In this document: piece by piece, positions 1-9,539 of the stretch | Position numbering within the stretch: the stretch's first letter is position 1 | Layout: every line of letters starts with the position of its first letter | Origin: Phocaeicola faecium | GTDB lineage: Bacteria > Bacteroidota > Bacteroidia > Bacteroidales > Bacteroidaceae | Length of the DNA stretch: 64,000 nucleotides | NCBI RefSeq assembly: GCF_014837055.1 | Contig: NZ_JACSPQ010000014.1 | Span: 1-64,000, forward strand | Reading direction: 5' to 3' | Translations under genes and position numbers: made by a program | The notes under the pieces: generated by a model | Databases searched by the model: none | Told to the model about the DNA's origin: nothing | What the model saw: only the letters and a program-made list of their open reading frames with translations

Positions 1-15
1 CCGCCGTTTTGACAG

Positions 16-66
16 GGCAGAGTTCCGGTGGGTGTAGAAACCCCGATGCGAACTCTGCCTTTTTTT
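16..66 (+). terminator. Rho-independent terminator of an upstream gene outside the window
   Basis: Perfect 9-bp stem GGCAGAGTT (16-24) / AACTCTGCC (51-59) with a nested GGGT/ACCC inner stem, followed directly by seven T. The gene it ends lies left of the window. It could also be an attenuator, but nothing on its plus-strand 3' side depends on it. Confidence 0.65.
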
Positions 67-101
67 ATGCCCCCGCGTGGGCAATGATAAGGGAGCACAA
101 G

Positions 102-133
102 AAAAAAAGCCATCCTGTGAACAAGATGGCTTT
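102..133 (-). terminator. Terminator after the trxA-downstream gene
   Basis: On the minus strand the 9-bp stem AAAGCCATC/GATGGCTTT (106-133) is followed by a T tract (A run at 102-108 on plus). It lies 25 nt past the stop of the minus-strand gene at 159-494 and closes the trxA transcript. Confidence 0.75.
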
Positions 134-158
134 CGTATTCTAAGTTTATTCAATAGCT

Positions 159-494
159 TTACTCTTCATTTTCTGTCATGTTGCTGTATTCCATTTCTCC
201 TTGTACTACAAAGAATACATCATCTGCTTTGAAAGGTCCCATACCGTCTTTTGAAGATTCTTTTATGATGTAGTTTACAATTTCATCTTGGTCTATATTG
301 ATGTAACCTTCTTCATCGGGTTCAGCATCCAGACAGCCACTTGTAGTGTAATAATCTACTATCAAGTCGAGAATATAAAAAAGATCATCGTCCGAAAAAG
401 TTTCTTTCAACTCTTGTGGCAGATAACTCTTTATATACTCTACACATTTTGCATCGTCTTCGTCTTCCAGCAAAAAGTCTTCTTCCATTCCCAT
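159..494 (-). CDS. Conserved acidic small protein of unknown function
   Basis: A 111-residue, strongly acidic protein starting MGMEEDFLLEDEDDAKC. It has no signal peptide or membrane segment, and the central part (about residues 15-60) looks helical. The pattern resembles a small uncharacterised protein found after thioredoxin genes in Bacteroides; this is recollection of the family, not a search. It starts 14 nt after the trxA stop on the same strand and shares the trxA promoter and the terminator at 102-133, so it is probably co-transcribed. Met1 or Met3 could be the true start. Function is unknown and no catalytic motif is visible. Confidence 0.75.
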   Translation of the reverse strand: MGMEEDFLLEDEDDAKCVEYIKSYLPQELKETFSDDDLFYILDLIVDYYTTSGCLDAEPDEEGYINIDQDEIVNYIIKESSKDGMGPFKADDVFFVVQGEMEYSNMTENEE

Positions 495-508
495 AACTTC
501 GGTTATTA

Positions 509-823
509 TTATAATAATGCTTCTATTTTAGCTTGAAGAGCGCTTTTTGTAGTGGCTCCAACTTGTTTGTCTACAACTTCGCCGTTTTTGATAAAGAGAA
601 TAGTAGGAATATTACGGACGCCATAACGAGCAGGTAAATCCATGTTTTCGTCTACATCGCATTTTCCGATATTTACTTTGTCTTTATAAAGTTCTGCCAA
701 TTCTTCTACATAAGGAGCTATTTGCTTGCAAGGTCCGCACCACGGAGCCCAAAAGTCCAATACTACCGGCTTACCTTCAGCCAGAATTGCTTCAAAATTG
801 TCATCTTTAATCGTTAGTGCCAT
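509..823 (-). CDS. trxA: Thioredoxin
   Basis: A 104-residue cytoplasmic thioredoxin, the usual length for the family. The redox centre is W28-C29-G30-P31-C32, and the cis-proline region ([13 protein letters not shown]) and Lys/Asp-rich N-terminal strand are in place. It reduces disulfides using electrons from thioredoxin reductase, which is not in this window. No signal peptide is present, so it is not one of the secreted TlpA-like proteins common in Bacteroides. It lies downstream of dnaE on the same strand, but a TATATTTG element at 854-861 overlapping the dnaE stop codon suggests its own promoter. The acidic small gene follows 14 nt later. Confidence 0.96.
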   Translation of the reverse strand: MALTIKDDNFEAILAEGKPVVLDFWAPWCGPCKQIAPYVEELAELYKDKVNIGKCDVDENMDLPARYGVRNIPTILFIKNGEVVDKQVGATTKSALQAKIEALL

Positions 824-853
824 ATTGTAATTTTTAAAGTTAATATTAGTGGC

Positions 854-861
854 AAATATAC
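854..861 (-). promoter_or_regulatory. -7 element for trxA
   Basis: TATATTTG on the minus strand matches the Bacteroides TAnnTTTG consensus about 30 nt before the trxA start and overlaps the last base of the dnaE stop. No clear -33 TTTG was found. Confidence 0.5.
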
Positions 862-3800
862 TAATTTATTTTATACTCTAACTGTGGTTGGCTTTTTAAA
901 AAGTTGACCAAGTCTTTCTCTACAGAGATTTTCATTGTCCGCGACATGAGGCTGACATACATTTGCTTGTCTTCATCCTGTATATAAAAGCATAATTCTG
1001 CTGTTCCGGGAGAAGATTTCGCTATCGAGGCTATTTCCATAATCAGTTGGTCATTAATAGCAGACAGTGGGGCGGTTACTGTTAACTTTTCAATCAGGTG
1101 GTCTTTTGCTTCAGAGAGAAGTTCTATACTGTTTATTTTCACTTCTAACTCATCTTGTTTCCATTGGCGAGGCTGACATTTTCCACGCATGAACAGAAAC
1201 ATTCCTTCAACAAAGAAGTTCTTTTTTTCTACCCATTCATTCCCGAAGAAAGCAAATTCACCTACTCCGGAGTAATCTTCCATTTTAACAACTCCGTATG
1301 GTTTGCCATTTTTTGTATATCCTTCACGTACTCCGGTTACGATGCCTCCCATAACAAGGTCTTGATTTTGTAAGGCAGTCAGATCGGCCAAATCAGTCAT
1401 GCGCGTTTTACATACATCTTCCAAAATCACGGAATATTCATCTAAAGGATGAGCTGATAGGTATATACCAACCAAATCACGTTCTTTATTCAAGCGTTCC
1501 AAATCGCTCCATGCCGGTGCAGGGATGATTTCTGGAGTAGCGACTTCTATTTCATGTTCATCTCCGAACAGTGAATTAGATATAGCTGCTTTATCTACTT
1601 GGTATTTATTTCCGTATCGTACCAATGTTTCAACGAAAGTTTCTTCTTTGGCATTTTTCTGGAAGAAATCTTCACGTTTGATTTCAGGGAAACTGTCAAA
1701 TCCTCCTGCCAGTGCTAAACTTTCTATATTTTTCCGGTTACAAGCCGAAAGATTAATGCGCTGTACAAAGTCGAAAATATTTTTGAAAGGACCATTTTTT
1801 TCTCGTTCTTCCAATATGCAACGAACGGCTGATTCGCCTACTCCTTTTACTGCTCCTAATCCGAAACGTATGTCTCCGCTGCGGTTTACAGAAAACTTCA
1901 GCATACTTTCATTTACGTCAGGGCCCAATACAGTAATGCCTGTTGCCTTACACTCATCCATGAGTTTGGTGATTTCGGTGATATTGGCAATGTTACGGCT
2001 CATGGTTGCTGCCATATATTCTGCCGGATAATTGGCTTTCAGATATGCTGTTTGATAGGCTACCCACGAATAACATGTAGCGTGAGATTTATTGAACGCA
2101 TACGATGCAAATTTTTCCCAGTCTGTCCATATCTTCTCCAAGACCTCCGGGTCATGACCATTCTTCTTACCGCCTTCGATGAATTTGGGTTTCATGTGAT
2201 CCAGTTTGTCACGCAGTTTCTTACCCATGGCTTTACGCAAGGCATCGGATTCACCTCGTGTGAAGTCGGCAAGCAAGCGCGACAGCAACATCACCTGTTC
2301 TTGATACACAGTGATACCATACGTATCCTTCAAATATTTTTCCATGATGGGGATATCGTATTTTATCGGCTTGCGTCCATGTTTACGGTCGATAAAGTCG
2401 GGAATATAATCCATCGGTCCCGGACGATAAAGGGCATTCATGGCTATTAAGTCCTCAAAAGTGGAAGGCTGAAGTTCGCGCAAATATTTTTGCATACCGG
2501 GCGATTCAAACTGGAATGTCCCTATCGTTCTTCCCTCACTGTATAATTGATAGGTAGCTTCATCATCGATTGGAATTTCATCTATATTCAGATGTATGCC
2601 TTTGCTTTGTCGGATATTATCTAAGGCCTCTTTTATAATGGAAAGGGTTTTTAGTCCCAAAAAGTCCATTTTTATTAGTCCTGTTTCTTCGATGACTGAA
2701 CCTTCATATTGAGTAACCAACATTTTTTCGCCAGTGTCCTTGTCGTCTGCCGTACTAACGGGAACCCAATCCGTAATATCGTCACGGCAGATAATTGTTC
2801 CACAAGCATGTACACCCGTATTACGGACATTGCCTTCCAACATTTTGGCATACTTTATGGTATCGCGCAAAATAGGGTTGGGCGATACTTCTGCTGCTTG
2901 CAGTTCGGGTACGTAGGCGATAGCATTGGTCAGGTTTAGTTTTTTATCCGGAATTTTATCAGGGACAAGTTTACACAAACGGTCTGATTCCGAGAGCGGG
3001 AGCTTTTGTACACGCGCCACGTCTTTGATGGCAAGTTTGGTTGCCATCGTACCGTACGTAATAATATGTGCTACTTTTTCTTGTCCGTATTTTTCTGTTA
3101 CCCAATTTAAAACTCGTCCACGTCCGTCGTCATCGAAGTCAACGTCGATATCAGGCAACGAAATTCGGTCAGGGTTTAGAAAACGCTCAAACAGCAGGTC
3201 GTATTTAATCGGGTCTATTTGAGTGATACCTAAACAATAAGCCACGGCTGAACCGGCAGCAGAACCACGTCCCGGGCCGACCGATACATCCAGCTTTTCG
3301 CGGGCGGCATTAATAAAGTCTTGAACGATCAAGAAGTAACCGGGGAAACCCATTGTTTTCATGATATAAAGTTCGAACTTGATACGTTCTTCTATCTCCT
3401 CGGTAAGTTCTGTTCCGTATCGGCGATGCGCTCCTTCATAAGCCAGTTTAGCCAAATAGTCTGCCTCCAATTTTATACGATACAGTTTGTCATATCCTCC
3501 TAAACGCTCTATTTTGGCTTCGGCAGCTTCTTTGCTCATAACCACATTGCCATTCTCGTCTTGCGTAAACTCGTTGAACAAATCTTGTTCAGTAAACTTC
3601 TTTCGGTATTCTTCTTCCGTACCGAAATCCTCCGGAATGGCGAAAGTAGGCATAATGGGTGCATGGTCGATGGAATAAAATTCCACTTGGTCGCAAATAT
3701 CCGCCGTGTTAGTCAGTGCCTCCGGTATGTCAGCGAAGATTTCATTCATTTCCTCGCGCGTCTTCATCCATTCTTGTTTGGTATAAAGCATACGCTTCGG

Positions 3801-4658
3801 GTCGTCCAAGTCTTTTCCCGTACTTAAACAAATCAGTCGGTCATGAGCTTCGGCATTTTCTTCATCTACAAAGTGGACATCGTTTGTGCAAACCAGTTTA
3901 ATATTGTATTTCCGGGCATATTCTATCAACTTTTTGTTGACTTTTTCCTGTAAGACATACGTTTCATGATTTGCTCGCGGAACAGTAGCCTTGTGGCGTT
4001 GCAGTTCCAAATAGTAATCATCTCCAAACAGATTTTTATACCACCGTACGGCTTCTTCTGCTTCTTCGTATTGTTCGGCAATAATCCGGCGTGGGATTTC
4101 TCCACCCAAGCAAGCCGAACATACGATAAGCCCTTCGTGATACTTTTCAAGCTCTGTACGGTCAGTACGTGGTCTCATATAAAACCCTTTGGTCCATGCT
4201 TTAGAAACCAGTTTTATCAGATTATGATACCCTTTCAAGTTTTTTGCAAGTACAATCAGGTGGTATCCGCTTTGGTCTGGTTTTCCTTCTTTGTTTTCCA
4301 TGCGGCGGCGCGCCACATACATTTCACAGCCTAATATGGGTTTGAAGAGCTTTTTACGGGTTTCTTCCAGTTTTTCTTTGCAAGCAGCGATTTCCGCCTG
4401 TATGTCTTCAGTCTTTTCTTCGCTGTTTTCTAAAGTTGCAATACGTTTTTTTAAATCTTTTATTTCACCGTTTATTCCGCTATTTTTCTTGTTTACATAA
4501 TTGAAAAACTCTTTGATGCCAAACATATCTCCGTGGTCGGTTACAGCGATGCCTTTCATTCCGTTGGCAATAGCTTTGTCTACTAATCGCGGAATGGAAG
4601 CCTGTCCGTCCAGAATAGAATATTGGGTATGAACATGTAAGTGAACGAAATCCTGCAT
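861..4658 (-). CDS. dnaE: DNA polymerase III alpha subunit
   Basis: Replicative polymerase catalytic subunit of about 1265 residues. The N-terminal PHP domain begins with [11 protein letters not shown]. The polymerase active-site motif PDIDVDF lies near residue 500, with [10 protein letters not shown] just before it; a C-terminal OB-fold/tau-binding region follows. The PHP domain carries a Lys/Glu-rich coiled-coil-like insertion at roughly residues 48-85. The reading frame extends to an ATG at 4688, but that codon lies inside a strong promoter (TATCTTTG 4686-4693, TTTG 4714-4717, minus strand), so the ATG at 4658 ([10 protein letters not shown]) is the start. The gene is divergent from psd and is followed by trxA. 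Confidence 0.97.
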   Translation of the reverse strand: MQDFVHLHVHTQYSILDGQASIPRLVDKAIANGMKGIAVTDHGDMFGIKEFFNYVNKKNSGINGEIKDLKKRIATLENSEEKTEDIQAEIAACKEKLEETRKKLFKPILGCEMYVARRRMENKEGKPDQSGYHLIVLAKNLKGYHNLIKLVSKAWTKGFYMRPRTDRTELEKYHEGLIVCSACLGGEIPRRIIAEQYEEAEEAVRWYKNLFGDDYYLELQRHKATVPRANHETYVLQEKVNKKLIEYARKYNIKLVCTNDVHFVDEENAEAHDRLICLSTGKDLDDPKRMLYTKQEWMKTREEMNEIFADIPEALTNTADICDQVEFYSIDHAPIMPTFAIPEDFGTEEEYRKKFTEQDLFNEFTQDENGNVVMSKEAAEAKIERLGGYDKLYRIKLEADYLAKLAYEGAHRRYGTELTEEIEERIKFELYIMKTMGFPGYFLIVQDFINAAREKLDVSVGPGRGSAAGSAVAYCLGITQIDPIKYDLLFERFLNPDRISLPDIDVDFDDDGRGRVLNWVTEKYGQEKVAHIITYGTMATKLAIKDVARVQKLPLSESDRLCKLVPDKIPDKKLNLTNAIAYVPELQAAEVSPNPILRDTIKYAKMLEGNVRNTGVHACGTIICRDDITDWVPVSTADDKDTGEKMLVTQYEGSVIEETGLIKMDFLGLKTLSIIKEALDNIRQSKGIHLNIDEIPIDDEATYQLYSEGRTIGTFQFESPGMQKYLRELQPSTFEDLIAMNALYRPGPMDYIPDFIDRKHGRKPIKYDIPIMEKYLKDTYGITVYQEQVMLLSRLLADFTRGESDALRKAMGKKLRDKLDHMKPKFIEGGKKNGHDPEVLEKIWTDWEKFASYAFNKSHATCYSWVAYQTAYLKANYPAEYMAATMSRNIANITEITKLMDECKATGITVLGPDVNESMLKFSVNRSGDIRFGLGAVKGVGESAVRCILEEREKNGPFKNIFDFVQRINLSACNRKNIESLALAGGFDSFPEIKREDFFQKNAKEETFVETLVRYGNKYQVDKAAISNSLFGDEHEIEVATPEIIPAPAWSDLERLNKERDLVGIYLSAHPLDEYSVILEDVCKTRMTDLADLTALQNQDLVMGGIVTGVREGYTKNGKPYGVVKMEDYSGVGEFAFFGNEWVEKKNFFVEGMFLFMRGKCQPRQWKQDELEVKINSIELLSEAKDHLIEKLTVTAPLSAINDQLIMEIASIAKSSPGTAELCFYIQDEDKQMYVSLMSRTMKISVEKDLVNFLKSQPQLEYKIN

Positions 4659-4685
4659 GATTATTTGATTAAATGAAAAACTTAT

Positions 4686-4717
4686 CAAAGATACCTACCT
4701 TTTCGACAACAAACAAA
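4686..4717 (-). promoter_or_regulatory. dnaE promoter
   Basis: Minus strand: -33 TTTG (4717-4714), 20-nt spacer, -7 TATCTTTG (4693-4686). This is a near-perfect Bacteroides promoter and it decides the dnaE start codon. Confidence 0.75.
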
Positions 4718-4743
4718 TGTGTTTAATAAAAAGTTACATTTTC

Positions 4744-4774
4744 TTGCAGGGTTATTAAATATGATATATTTTTG
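4744..4774 (+). promoter_or_regulatory. psd operon promoter
   Basis: Plus strand: TTG (4744-4746), 20-nt spacer, TATTTTTG (4767-4774), about 46 nt before the psd start. Confidence 0.7.
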
Positions 4775-4820
4775 TACTATCTTATAATGAAAGTGCATAC
4801 ATAATACCCGGATATATCCA

Positions 4821-5507
4821 ATGAATAAGATAAAGAAATTAAAGAAAATCCGTATTCATCACGAAGGTACTCATATTCTCATTACGGGAGCGATTTTGTT
4901 GGTAATGATTAATTTGGCGCTCTATTGGGGAATAAAATGCAAGATACCTTTTTACGTGTGCGCAGTGATCAGCGTTGCGCTTTATCTGTTAGTAGTTAAT
5001 TTCTTCCGATGTCCGATACGTTTGTTCAAGGGCGATACGGAAAAAACGGTTGTAGCTCCTGCCGACGGACGCATCGTCGTTATCGAAGAGGTGGATGAAC
5101 ATGAGTATTTTCATGACCGCCGCCTGATGATTTCCATTTTTATGGATATAACCAATGTACATGCTAATTGGTATCCGGTGGATGGCGTTGTAAAATACGT
5201 GGCACATCATGACGGACGTTTTATGAAGGCGTGGTTGCCTAAGGCGAGTACCGAGAACGAACGTTCTACCATCGTTATCGAAACTCCCGAAGGACATACG
5301 GTCATGGCACGACAGATAGCAGGTGCCGTAGCGCGGCGTATTGTTACTTATGCAGAGAAAGGTGAGGATTGTTACATTGACGAACACATGGGATTCATCA
5401 AATTCGGTTCACGTGTGGATGTGTATCTTCCGTTGGGGACAGAAGTGCTGGTTACGATGGGGCAGAAAACCACGGGCAATGAAACCGTTATCGCTAAACT
5501 TAAATAA
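4821..5507 (+). CDS. psd: Phosphatidylserine decarboxylase, short form
   Basis: Converts phosphatidylserine to phosphatidylethanolamine at the inner membrane. At 228 residues it is the short Psd subfamily rather than the roughly 300-residue E. coli type. Two hydrophobic segments (about residues 18-37 and 43-62) anchor the N-terminus. The self-cleavage site is G196-S197 in the motif KFGSRVD; Ser197 would become the pyruvoyl cofactor and leave a small C-terminal alpha chain. It is first in an operon with pssA, the enzyme making its substrate (11-nt gap), and then the DUF4834 gene. Start supported by the promoter at 4744-4774. Confidence 0.93.
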   Translation: MNKIKKLKKIRIHHEGTHILITGAILLVMINLALYWGIKCKIPFYVCAVISVALYLLVVNFFRCPIRLFKGDTEKTVVAPADGRIVVIEEVDEHEYFHDRRLMISIFMDITNVHANWYPVDGVVKYVAHHDGRFMKAWLPKASTENERSTIVIETPEGHTVMARQIAGAVARRIVTYAEKGEDCYIDEHMGFIKFGSRVDVYLPLGTEVLVTMGQKTTGNETVIAKLK

Positions 5508-5518
5508 TTATCCTGATT

Positions 5519-6223
5519 ATGGCTAATGCTATTATCCGCAATATTCCGAATACGATTACAAGTTGCAATCTTTTTTCTGGATGTATTGCTGCTTATTGGG
5601 CTTTTCAAGGCAACTATGAATTGTCTTTGTTGTTCATCGTTTTAGGAGCAGTTTTTGATTTCTTTGACGGTATGACTGCCCGGTTACTTCATGTGTCTTC
5701 GCCTATCGGTAAAGAACTCGACTCATTGGCAGATGATATTACTTTCGGGCTGGCTCCTGCGGCAATAGCTTTTTCTTTGTTTAAAGAAGTGGTTTATCCC
5801 GACTGGATGTTGGGAGTGAAAGATATTTTGCCTTATGCCGGATTCCTCATCGCTGTTTTTTCTGCGCTTCGTCTTGCTAAATTTAATTTGGATGAGCGTC
5901 AGACTACTTCTTTTATCGGTATGCCTACACCGGCAAATGCCCTGTTTTGGGGTTCGTTGGCGGTAGGAGCGCATGAGTTTCTCGTTTCTTCTTATTTCAA
6001 TGCCCTTTATCTGCTTTTGCTGGTAATAGTTATGTCGCTTTTGCTGGTGGCAGAACTGCCCATGTTCTCACTCAAGTTTAAAGACCTGTCGTGGGGACAT
6101 AATAAGGTAAGTTATATTTTCTTGATTGTAAGCATTCCTCTGCTGGTAGTGTTTCGCTTGAGTGGATTTGCTGCTGTTATCGTGTGGTATATCCTTCTTT
6201 CTTTGATTACTCGTAAAAAGTAA
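5519..6223 (+). CDS. pssA: CDP-diacylglycerol--serine O-phosphatidyltransferase
   Basis: Integral membrane enzyme making phosphatidylserine from CDP-diacylglycerol and serine; psd next door decarboxylates the product. The CDP-alcohol phosphotransferase signature DG(x)2AR(x)8G(x)3D(x)3D is complete: D50, G51, A54, R55, G64, D68, D72. The 234 residues contain several hydrophobic helices, including the C-terminal pair at roughly residues 155-185 and 200-230. This is the Bacillus/Bacteroidetes membrane-type PssA, not the soluble E. coli PLD-type enzyme. The 11-nt gap after psd and 6-nt gap before DUF4834 indicate one transcript. Confidence 0.95.
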   Translation: MANAIIRNIPNTITSCNLFSGCIAAYWAFQGNYELSLLFIVLGAVFDFFDGMTARLLHVSSPIGKELDSLADDITFGLAPAAIAFSLFKEVVYPDWMLGVKDILPYAGFLIAVFSALRLAKFNLDERQTTSFIGMPTPANALFWGSLAVGAHEFLVSSYFNALYLLLLVIVMSLLLVAELPMFSLKFKDLSWGHNKVSYIFLIVSIPLLVVFRLSGFAAVIVWYILLSLITRKK

Positions 6224-6229
6224 TGACTG

Positions 6230-6493
6230 ATGTTTCATATCTTAGGTTTTATATTTTTTCTGGTATTGATAGTTCTCGTCTTCGGACTGATTATTGTTTT
6301 GAAGATTGTAGGAACAGTGCGCCGTGTTGGTCGCCGAATGAAAGGAACCGATAAATCTTCTTCATCTGACTATGCTTATACGGGACAACAGCAATCAGAA
6401 GATGCTTCCTCTTCCGCCGCTTCAGCGCGTAAAAAAGTATTCTCCGACGATGAAGGAGAATATGTCGATTTTGAAGAAATAAAAGATAAATGA
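6230..6493 (+). CDS. DUF4834-like small membrane protein
   Basis: An 87-residue protein with one N-terminal membrane helix (about residues 3-25, FHILGFIFFLVLIVLVFGL) and a low-complexity Ser/Ala-rich cytoplasmic tail ending in an acidic stretch with the pattern YVDFEEIKDK. This layout and its place after pssA match the Bacteroidetes DUF4834 family as I remember it. Function unknown; co-transcription with phospholipid genes hints at an envelope role. A clear terminator follows at 6512-6557. Confidence 0.75.
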   Translation: MFHILGFIFFLVLIVLVFGLIIVLKIVGTVRRVGRRMKGTDKSSSSDYAYTGQQQSEDASSSAASARKKVFSDDEGEYVDFEEIKDK

Positions 6494-6511
6494 CTTTTTT
6501 ACATATTCTTT

Positions 6512-6557
6512 CGGGCTGTTTTTATGTCTTCTTCTGTCAAACAGCCCGTGATTTTTT
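6512..6557 (+). terminator. Terminator of the psd-pssA-DUF4834 operon
   Basis: 10-bp stem CGGGCTGTTT (6512-6521) / AAACAGCCCG (6539-6548) followed by TGATTTTTT. It points in the plus direction only; the minus side has no T run. Confidence 0.85.
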
Positions 6558-6623
6558 CTGAAAAACAATTCTACGAAAGTGTTCCGATAGAGCAACCAAT
6601 CGGTCATCCGTGCAGGTGGATGA

Positions 6624-7739
6624 TTATTCTTTCTGTGCTATCAAACACTCCTTGAAATACGTATCCAGCAACTTGCGTGCGGCGGTGAACGAAGTGGTTC
6701 GTCCGCCCAAAACCTCCTGCTCCGTACCGGGAATCAGAGACGAAATGACGGGATTGTTATAGAAACTGTCGCGAAGGTGTTCGTTGATGGTTTCATACAT
6801 CCAATACTTTGCCTGTTCGTTACGGCGGTAGTTGAAATACCCATTTGCCTTCACAAAGTCGACGTATTTATAAACCATGTCCCAGATTTCCTTGATTCCG
6901 ATGTTATAAAAACCGGAGTAAGTCAATACCTGCGGTGTCCATCCCGATTCGGGAGCCGGAAACAAATGCAGGGCATTACGGAAGTGAGAGGCTGCCAACT
7001 TAGCTTTTTCGATGTTGTTTCCGTCTGCTTTGTTGATAACAATGCCATCCGCCATCTCCATGATGCCGCGTTTTATCCCTTGCAGCTCGTCGCCCGTGCC
7101 TGCCAACTGAATCAGCAGAAAGAAATCCACCATCGAGTGAACCGCCGTTTCGCTTTGTCCTACCCCCACCGTTTCTACAAATATCTTATCGAAACCCGCA
7201 GCCTCACACAGAATAATGGTTTCGCGCGTTTTACGTGCCACGCCTCCCAACGAGCCAGCCGCCGGACTGGGACGGATAAACGCATCGGGGTGAACCGACA
7301 GTTTTTCCATGCGCGTCTTGTCGCCTAAGATACTCCCTTTCGAACGTTCGCTGCTTGGGTCGATGGCAAGCACAGCCAGTTTTCCGCCATATTCACTCAA
7401 CACATGCAGCCCGAACGCATCAATCGAGGTACTTTTCCCCGCGCCCGGCACACCGCTAATCCCCACACGCAGCGAGTTGCCCGAATACGGCAGGCATTTC
7501 TCAATGACCTCTTGCGCCAGCGCCTGATGTTCGGGGCGCAAACTCTCTACCAGCGTAACCGCCTGACTCAGTACCGTTACGTCGCCTTTTACGATTCCGT
7601 CCACGTATTCGTCTACGGTAAACTGGCGGCGTTTGGTCTTTTTCCTCAGTTTCAGATACGGATTGACAGTCGTAGGTTGGTCGATACCTTTATTAACGGT
7701 AAGTCCCTTGTATGCTTCATCATTTTCGGGGTGCTGCAT
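6624..7739 (-). CDS. meaB: Methylmalonyl-CoA mutase-associated G3E GTPase MeaB
   Basis: A 371-residue MeaB/ArgK GTPase that protects and reloads B12-dependent methylmalonyl-CoA mutase in the succinate-propionate pathway. Walker A is GVPGAGKST (G96-T104). Walker B-like DPSS, the switch region ETVGVGQSE, and the base-specificity motif NKAD are all visible. The N-terminal ~40 residues are a lineage-specific extension (NPYLKLRKKTKRRQFT). No mutase subunit genes lie nearby, so the partner is encoded elsewhere. Upstream is a repeat-containing gap; a weak -7-like TACTTTAG sits at 7797-7790 on the minus strand. Confidence 0.93.
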   Translation of the reverse strand: MQHPENDEAYKGLTVNKGIDQPTTVNPYLKLRKKTKRRQFTVDEYVDGIVKGDVTVLSQAVTLVESLRPEHQALAQEVIEKCLPYSGNSLRVGISGVPGAGKSTSIDAFGLHVLSEYGGKLAVLAIDPSSERSKGSILGDKTRMEKLSVHPDAFIRPSPAAGSLGGVARKTRETIILCEAAGFDKIFVETVGVGQSETAVHSMVDFFLLIQLAGTGDELQGIKRGIMEMADGIVINKADGNNIEKAKLAASHFRNALHLFPAPESGWTPQVLTYSGFYNIGIKEIWDMVYKYVDFVKANGYFNYRRNEQAKYWMYETINEHLRDSFYNNPVISSLIPGTEQEVLGGRTTSFTAARKLLDTYFKECLIAQKE

Positions 7740-7885
7740 GATTTCAAGATATTAAAGGTTTGTAACTTTTTGCAGTATGATTTATTTGCTAAAGTACGAA
7801 AAAGAAATGAATAAATCAAGTCGGGCTTTATAAAAACCTCCCTTCTGTGTTGCCTGATTTCTGTTTTGGTAGGTGTTATAATTTC

Positions 7886-7958
7886 TATTCGAAAGGCAGG
7901 AACGTTCTACCCATAGGACGAAGCAATTCTATGGGTAGAAATGGGTAACTCATGCGGA
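7886..7958. repeat. Intergenic hairpin element, copy A
   Basis: Core is a perfect 12-bp inverted repeat TTCTACCCATAG (7905-7916) / CTATGGGTAGAA (7929-7940) with a 12-nt spacer. It is one of five related intergenic elements in the window (others near 15.4, 33.9, 48.2 and 55.5 kb). It lies between the DUF1573 terminator and the start of meaB. Confidence 0.7.
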
Positions 7959-7983
7959 TGAATTTTGGGGTGGAAACCGAACG

Positions 7984-8045
7984 AAAAAACGCCGGAATAA
8001 CAGCGAGGGGACGTGTGTCCGTATCGGTCTGTTATTCCGGCGTTT
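7984..8045 (-). terminator. Terminator of the DUF1573 gene
   Basis: Perfect 17-bp stem AAACGCCGGAATAACAG (7987-8003) / CTGTTATTCCGGCGTTT (8029-8045), followed on the minus strand by a run of T (A84-A89 on plus). It lies 23 nt after the DUF1573 stop. Confidence 0.85.
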
Positions 8046-8067
8046 ACGTTCTGCCCGACAGGGCGTG

Positions 8068-9144
8068 TTATTGTTTTACGCTTGCTTTTACGCGGATGTT
8101 AATCATCGGATGTTGCGGGTCGTTAGTTATCATCAAGATACGCGGAGTACCCTTTACGCGGGGAAGATTTTCCGCCAGTACGGTTACTTTCAGCTTGGTG
8201 GATTCGCCCGGTTTCAGTGTATGCTTTTTCAGCTTGACGGCAAGCGCGATACTGAACACCTGCATGTCTTGTATCTGCAAATCCGACCGCCCGGTGTTGG
8301 TGATGACAATGTTTTGCGACTTCTTTTGGGTTGGTTTCAGCGCAACAAACTCTAACTGATGCGCCGACAGGCTGACCACGGGCGGGTTGTTCTTTTGTTG
8401 TTCTGTCAGGTTCGAGAAGTCGGGCAACAGTGAAACCGATACGGGGATTTCGTTTTCGCTGCCCACTTTATCGCCGGGGAAGCGAGACAGGTAAACCGAT
8501 GCGCGGGTAATGCCTAACTTGGGCAGTTTCTCCGTGTCGAGCGTCACGATGATTTTTCCCGCCTTGCCTCGTCCCAACTTTTCGGGAATGGCTTCCGCAC
8601 TCAAGTATGGGGGCAAGTGCATCAGCACAGGCGAGTAACCCTTGTTGGATGTATTGGCAACCATCAGTTCAATCGTCGGTTTGTCTCCCTTGTTTACTGC
8701 ATCGAAGTTGATTTCATCTTGGTTCAGGCGGATAGCTCCAAAGCCCACGGGATGAGTGAATGTAAAGTTTTTGGGGTCGGCGGTAACCTCGCCGTTGAAT
8801 TGCAGGTAAATAGGGGCGGAAGCGGCATTGCAGTACACACCCACTTCCTTATAGAAATGTCCGATGGCTTCGGCATCGAATACGGCAGTAACTTCCCCTT
8901 TGCCGCCTGCCGGAATGGGGTCTTCCGTCCATTTGGCTTCGATACATCCGCACGAGGTCGTTACGTTAGAGATGACCAAAGGCTTGTCGCCTGTATTGGT
9001 GAAACTGTAAGTAACCGTGGCAGGATTCCGCCACAGTATGTATCCCAAGTCTTTTTCCGGAGTATCGAACGTTATTTTAGGCTGCGCCTGTACCCATAAG
9101 GCCGCTGCTGATAGTATGTATGTCAATAAGAATAAACGTTTCAT
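8068..9144 (-). CDS. Secreted DUF1573 protein with Ig-like domains
   Basis: About 358 residues with an N-terminal signal peptide (MKRLFLLTYILSAAALWVQAQ) ending at an AQA/Q site. The mature part starts with a DUF1573 domain (pattern DLGYILWRNPATVTYSFTN, then CGCIEAKW around residue 70) and ends with an ASPM/Ig-like domain (residues ~255-355, TNTGRSDLQI...PGESTKLKV). Such proteins are common periplasmic or surface proteins of Bacteroidetes with unknown function. The frame is open to 9210, but a TATCTTTG -7 element at 9171-9178 and the signal peptide place the start at 9144. It has its own promoter and terminator, so it is monocistronic. Confidence 0.85.
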   Translation of the reverse strand: MKRLFLLTYILSAAALWVQAQPKITFDTPEKDLGYILWRNPATVTYSFTNTGDKPLVISNVTTSCGCIEAKWTEDPIPAGGKGEVTAVFDAEAIGHFYKEVGVYCNAASAPIYLQFNGEVTADPKNFTFTHPVGFGAIRLNQDEINFDAVNKGDKPTIELMVANTSNKGYSPVLMHLPPYLSAEAIPEKLGRGKAGKIIVTLDTEKLPKLGITRASVYLSRFPGDKVGSENEIPVSVSLLPDFSNLTEQQKNNPPVVSLSAHQLEFVALKPTQKKSQNIVITNTGRSDLQIQDMQVFSIALAVKLKKHTLKPGESTKLKVTVLAENLPRVKGTPRILMITNDPQHPMINIRVKASVKQ

Positions 9145-9170
9145 TATATCATCTTTGTTTATTGATTGAG

Positions 9171-9178
9171 CAAAGATA
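9171..9178 (-). promoter_or_regulatory. -7 element for the DUF1573 gene
   Basis: TATCTTTG on the minus strand, 27 nt before the ATG at 9144; it rules out the longer ORF start at 9210. Confidence 0.55.
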
Positions 9179-9248
9179 GGGAGAAAAAACGAAATAAGAG
9201 AATAACGCATGGGGGTTAATAATGAAAATTAAGAAACGTCTGTCATGA

Positions 9249-9425
9249 AAGACTGAAACAAACAACCTTTCTAACATTGATTATAAAGCTAAAAAATACG
9301 GTGAAAGTTCTTATTTAATTGTATTAGAAAATTTGCAGCCGGGTGAATATGGAATCGTAATTGGTGATCCCGACAATGAGAATACAAAAAGCCGAATGAA
9401 AGTAACTACTTTTTCAGTAGAATAA
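9249..9425 (+). pseudogene. 3' remnant of a protein-coding gene
   Basis: An open frame of 58 codons with no start codon before a late Met, preceded in frame by TGA (9246-9248) and ended by TAA (9423-9425). The translation has a protein-like pattern: ...YLIVLENLQPGEYGIV, then IGDPDNENTKSRMKV, ending TFSVE. Patterns like NLQPGEYG occur at the C-terminus of hypothetical Bacteroides proteins, so this looks like the tail of a gene lost by deletion or rearrangement. No promoter or RBS is seen. Product of the ancestor is unknown. Confidence 0.45.
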
Positions 9426-9434
9426 TATATCAAT

Positions 9435-9470
9435 AAAAAAATAGCCGGGGAATCGACTAATTCCCCGGCT
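9435..9470 (-). terminator. Terminator of the alpha-2-macroglobulin gene
   Basis: Perfect 11-bp stem AGCCGGGGAAT (9443-9453) / ATTCCCCGGCT (9460-9470), 6-nt loop, followed on the minus strand by A then seven T. It lies 70 nt past the stop at 9540. Confidence 0.85.
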
Positions 9471-9477
9471 GGAAATA

Positions 9478-9532
9478 AGAGCCTGTTTAAAACTTAGGCA
9501 GAGTAAAATTTAAACAAGCTTTAAGAGCCTCT
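9478..9532. repeat. Palindromic repeat related to the 46.7-kb MITE-like element
   Basis: Imperfect 12-bp inverted repeat AGCCTGTTTAAA (9480-9491) / TTTAAACAAGCT (9509-9520), one C/A mismatch. The stretch AACTTAGGCAGAG plus TAAAATTTAAAC is nearly identical to the reverse complement of the left end of the element at 46733. Probably a shortened relative. Confidence 0.55.
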
Positions 9533-9539
9533 TTCTTAA

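Noticed and set aside
4659..4688. Longer dnaE start at 4688
   Set aside because: It overlaps the dnaE -7 element (4686-4693), and the PHP domain begins right after the ATG at 4658.
6624..7739. meaB as part of a methylmalonyl-CoA mutase operon
   Set aside because: Neither flank contains mutase, epimerase or B12 genes; neighbours are phospholipid and DUF1573 genes.
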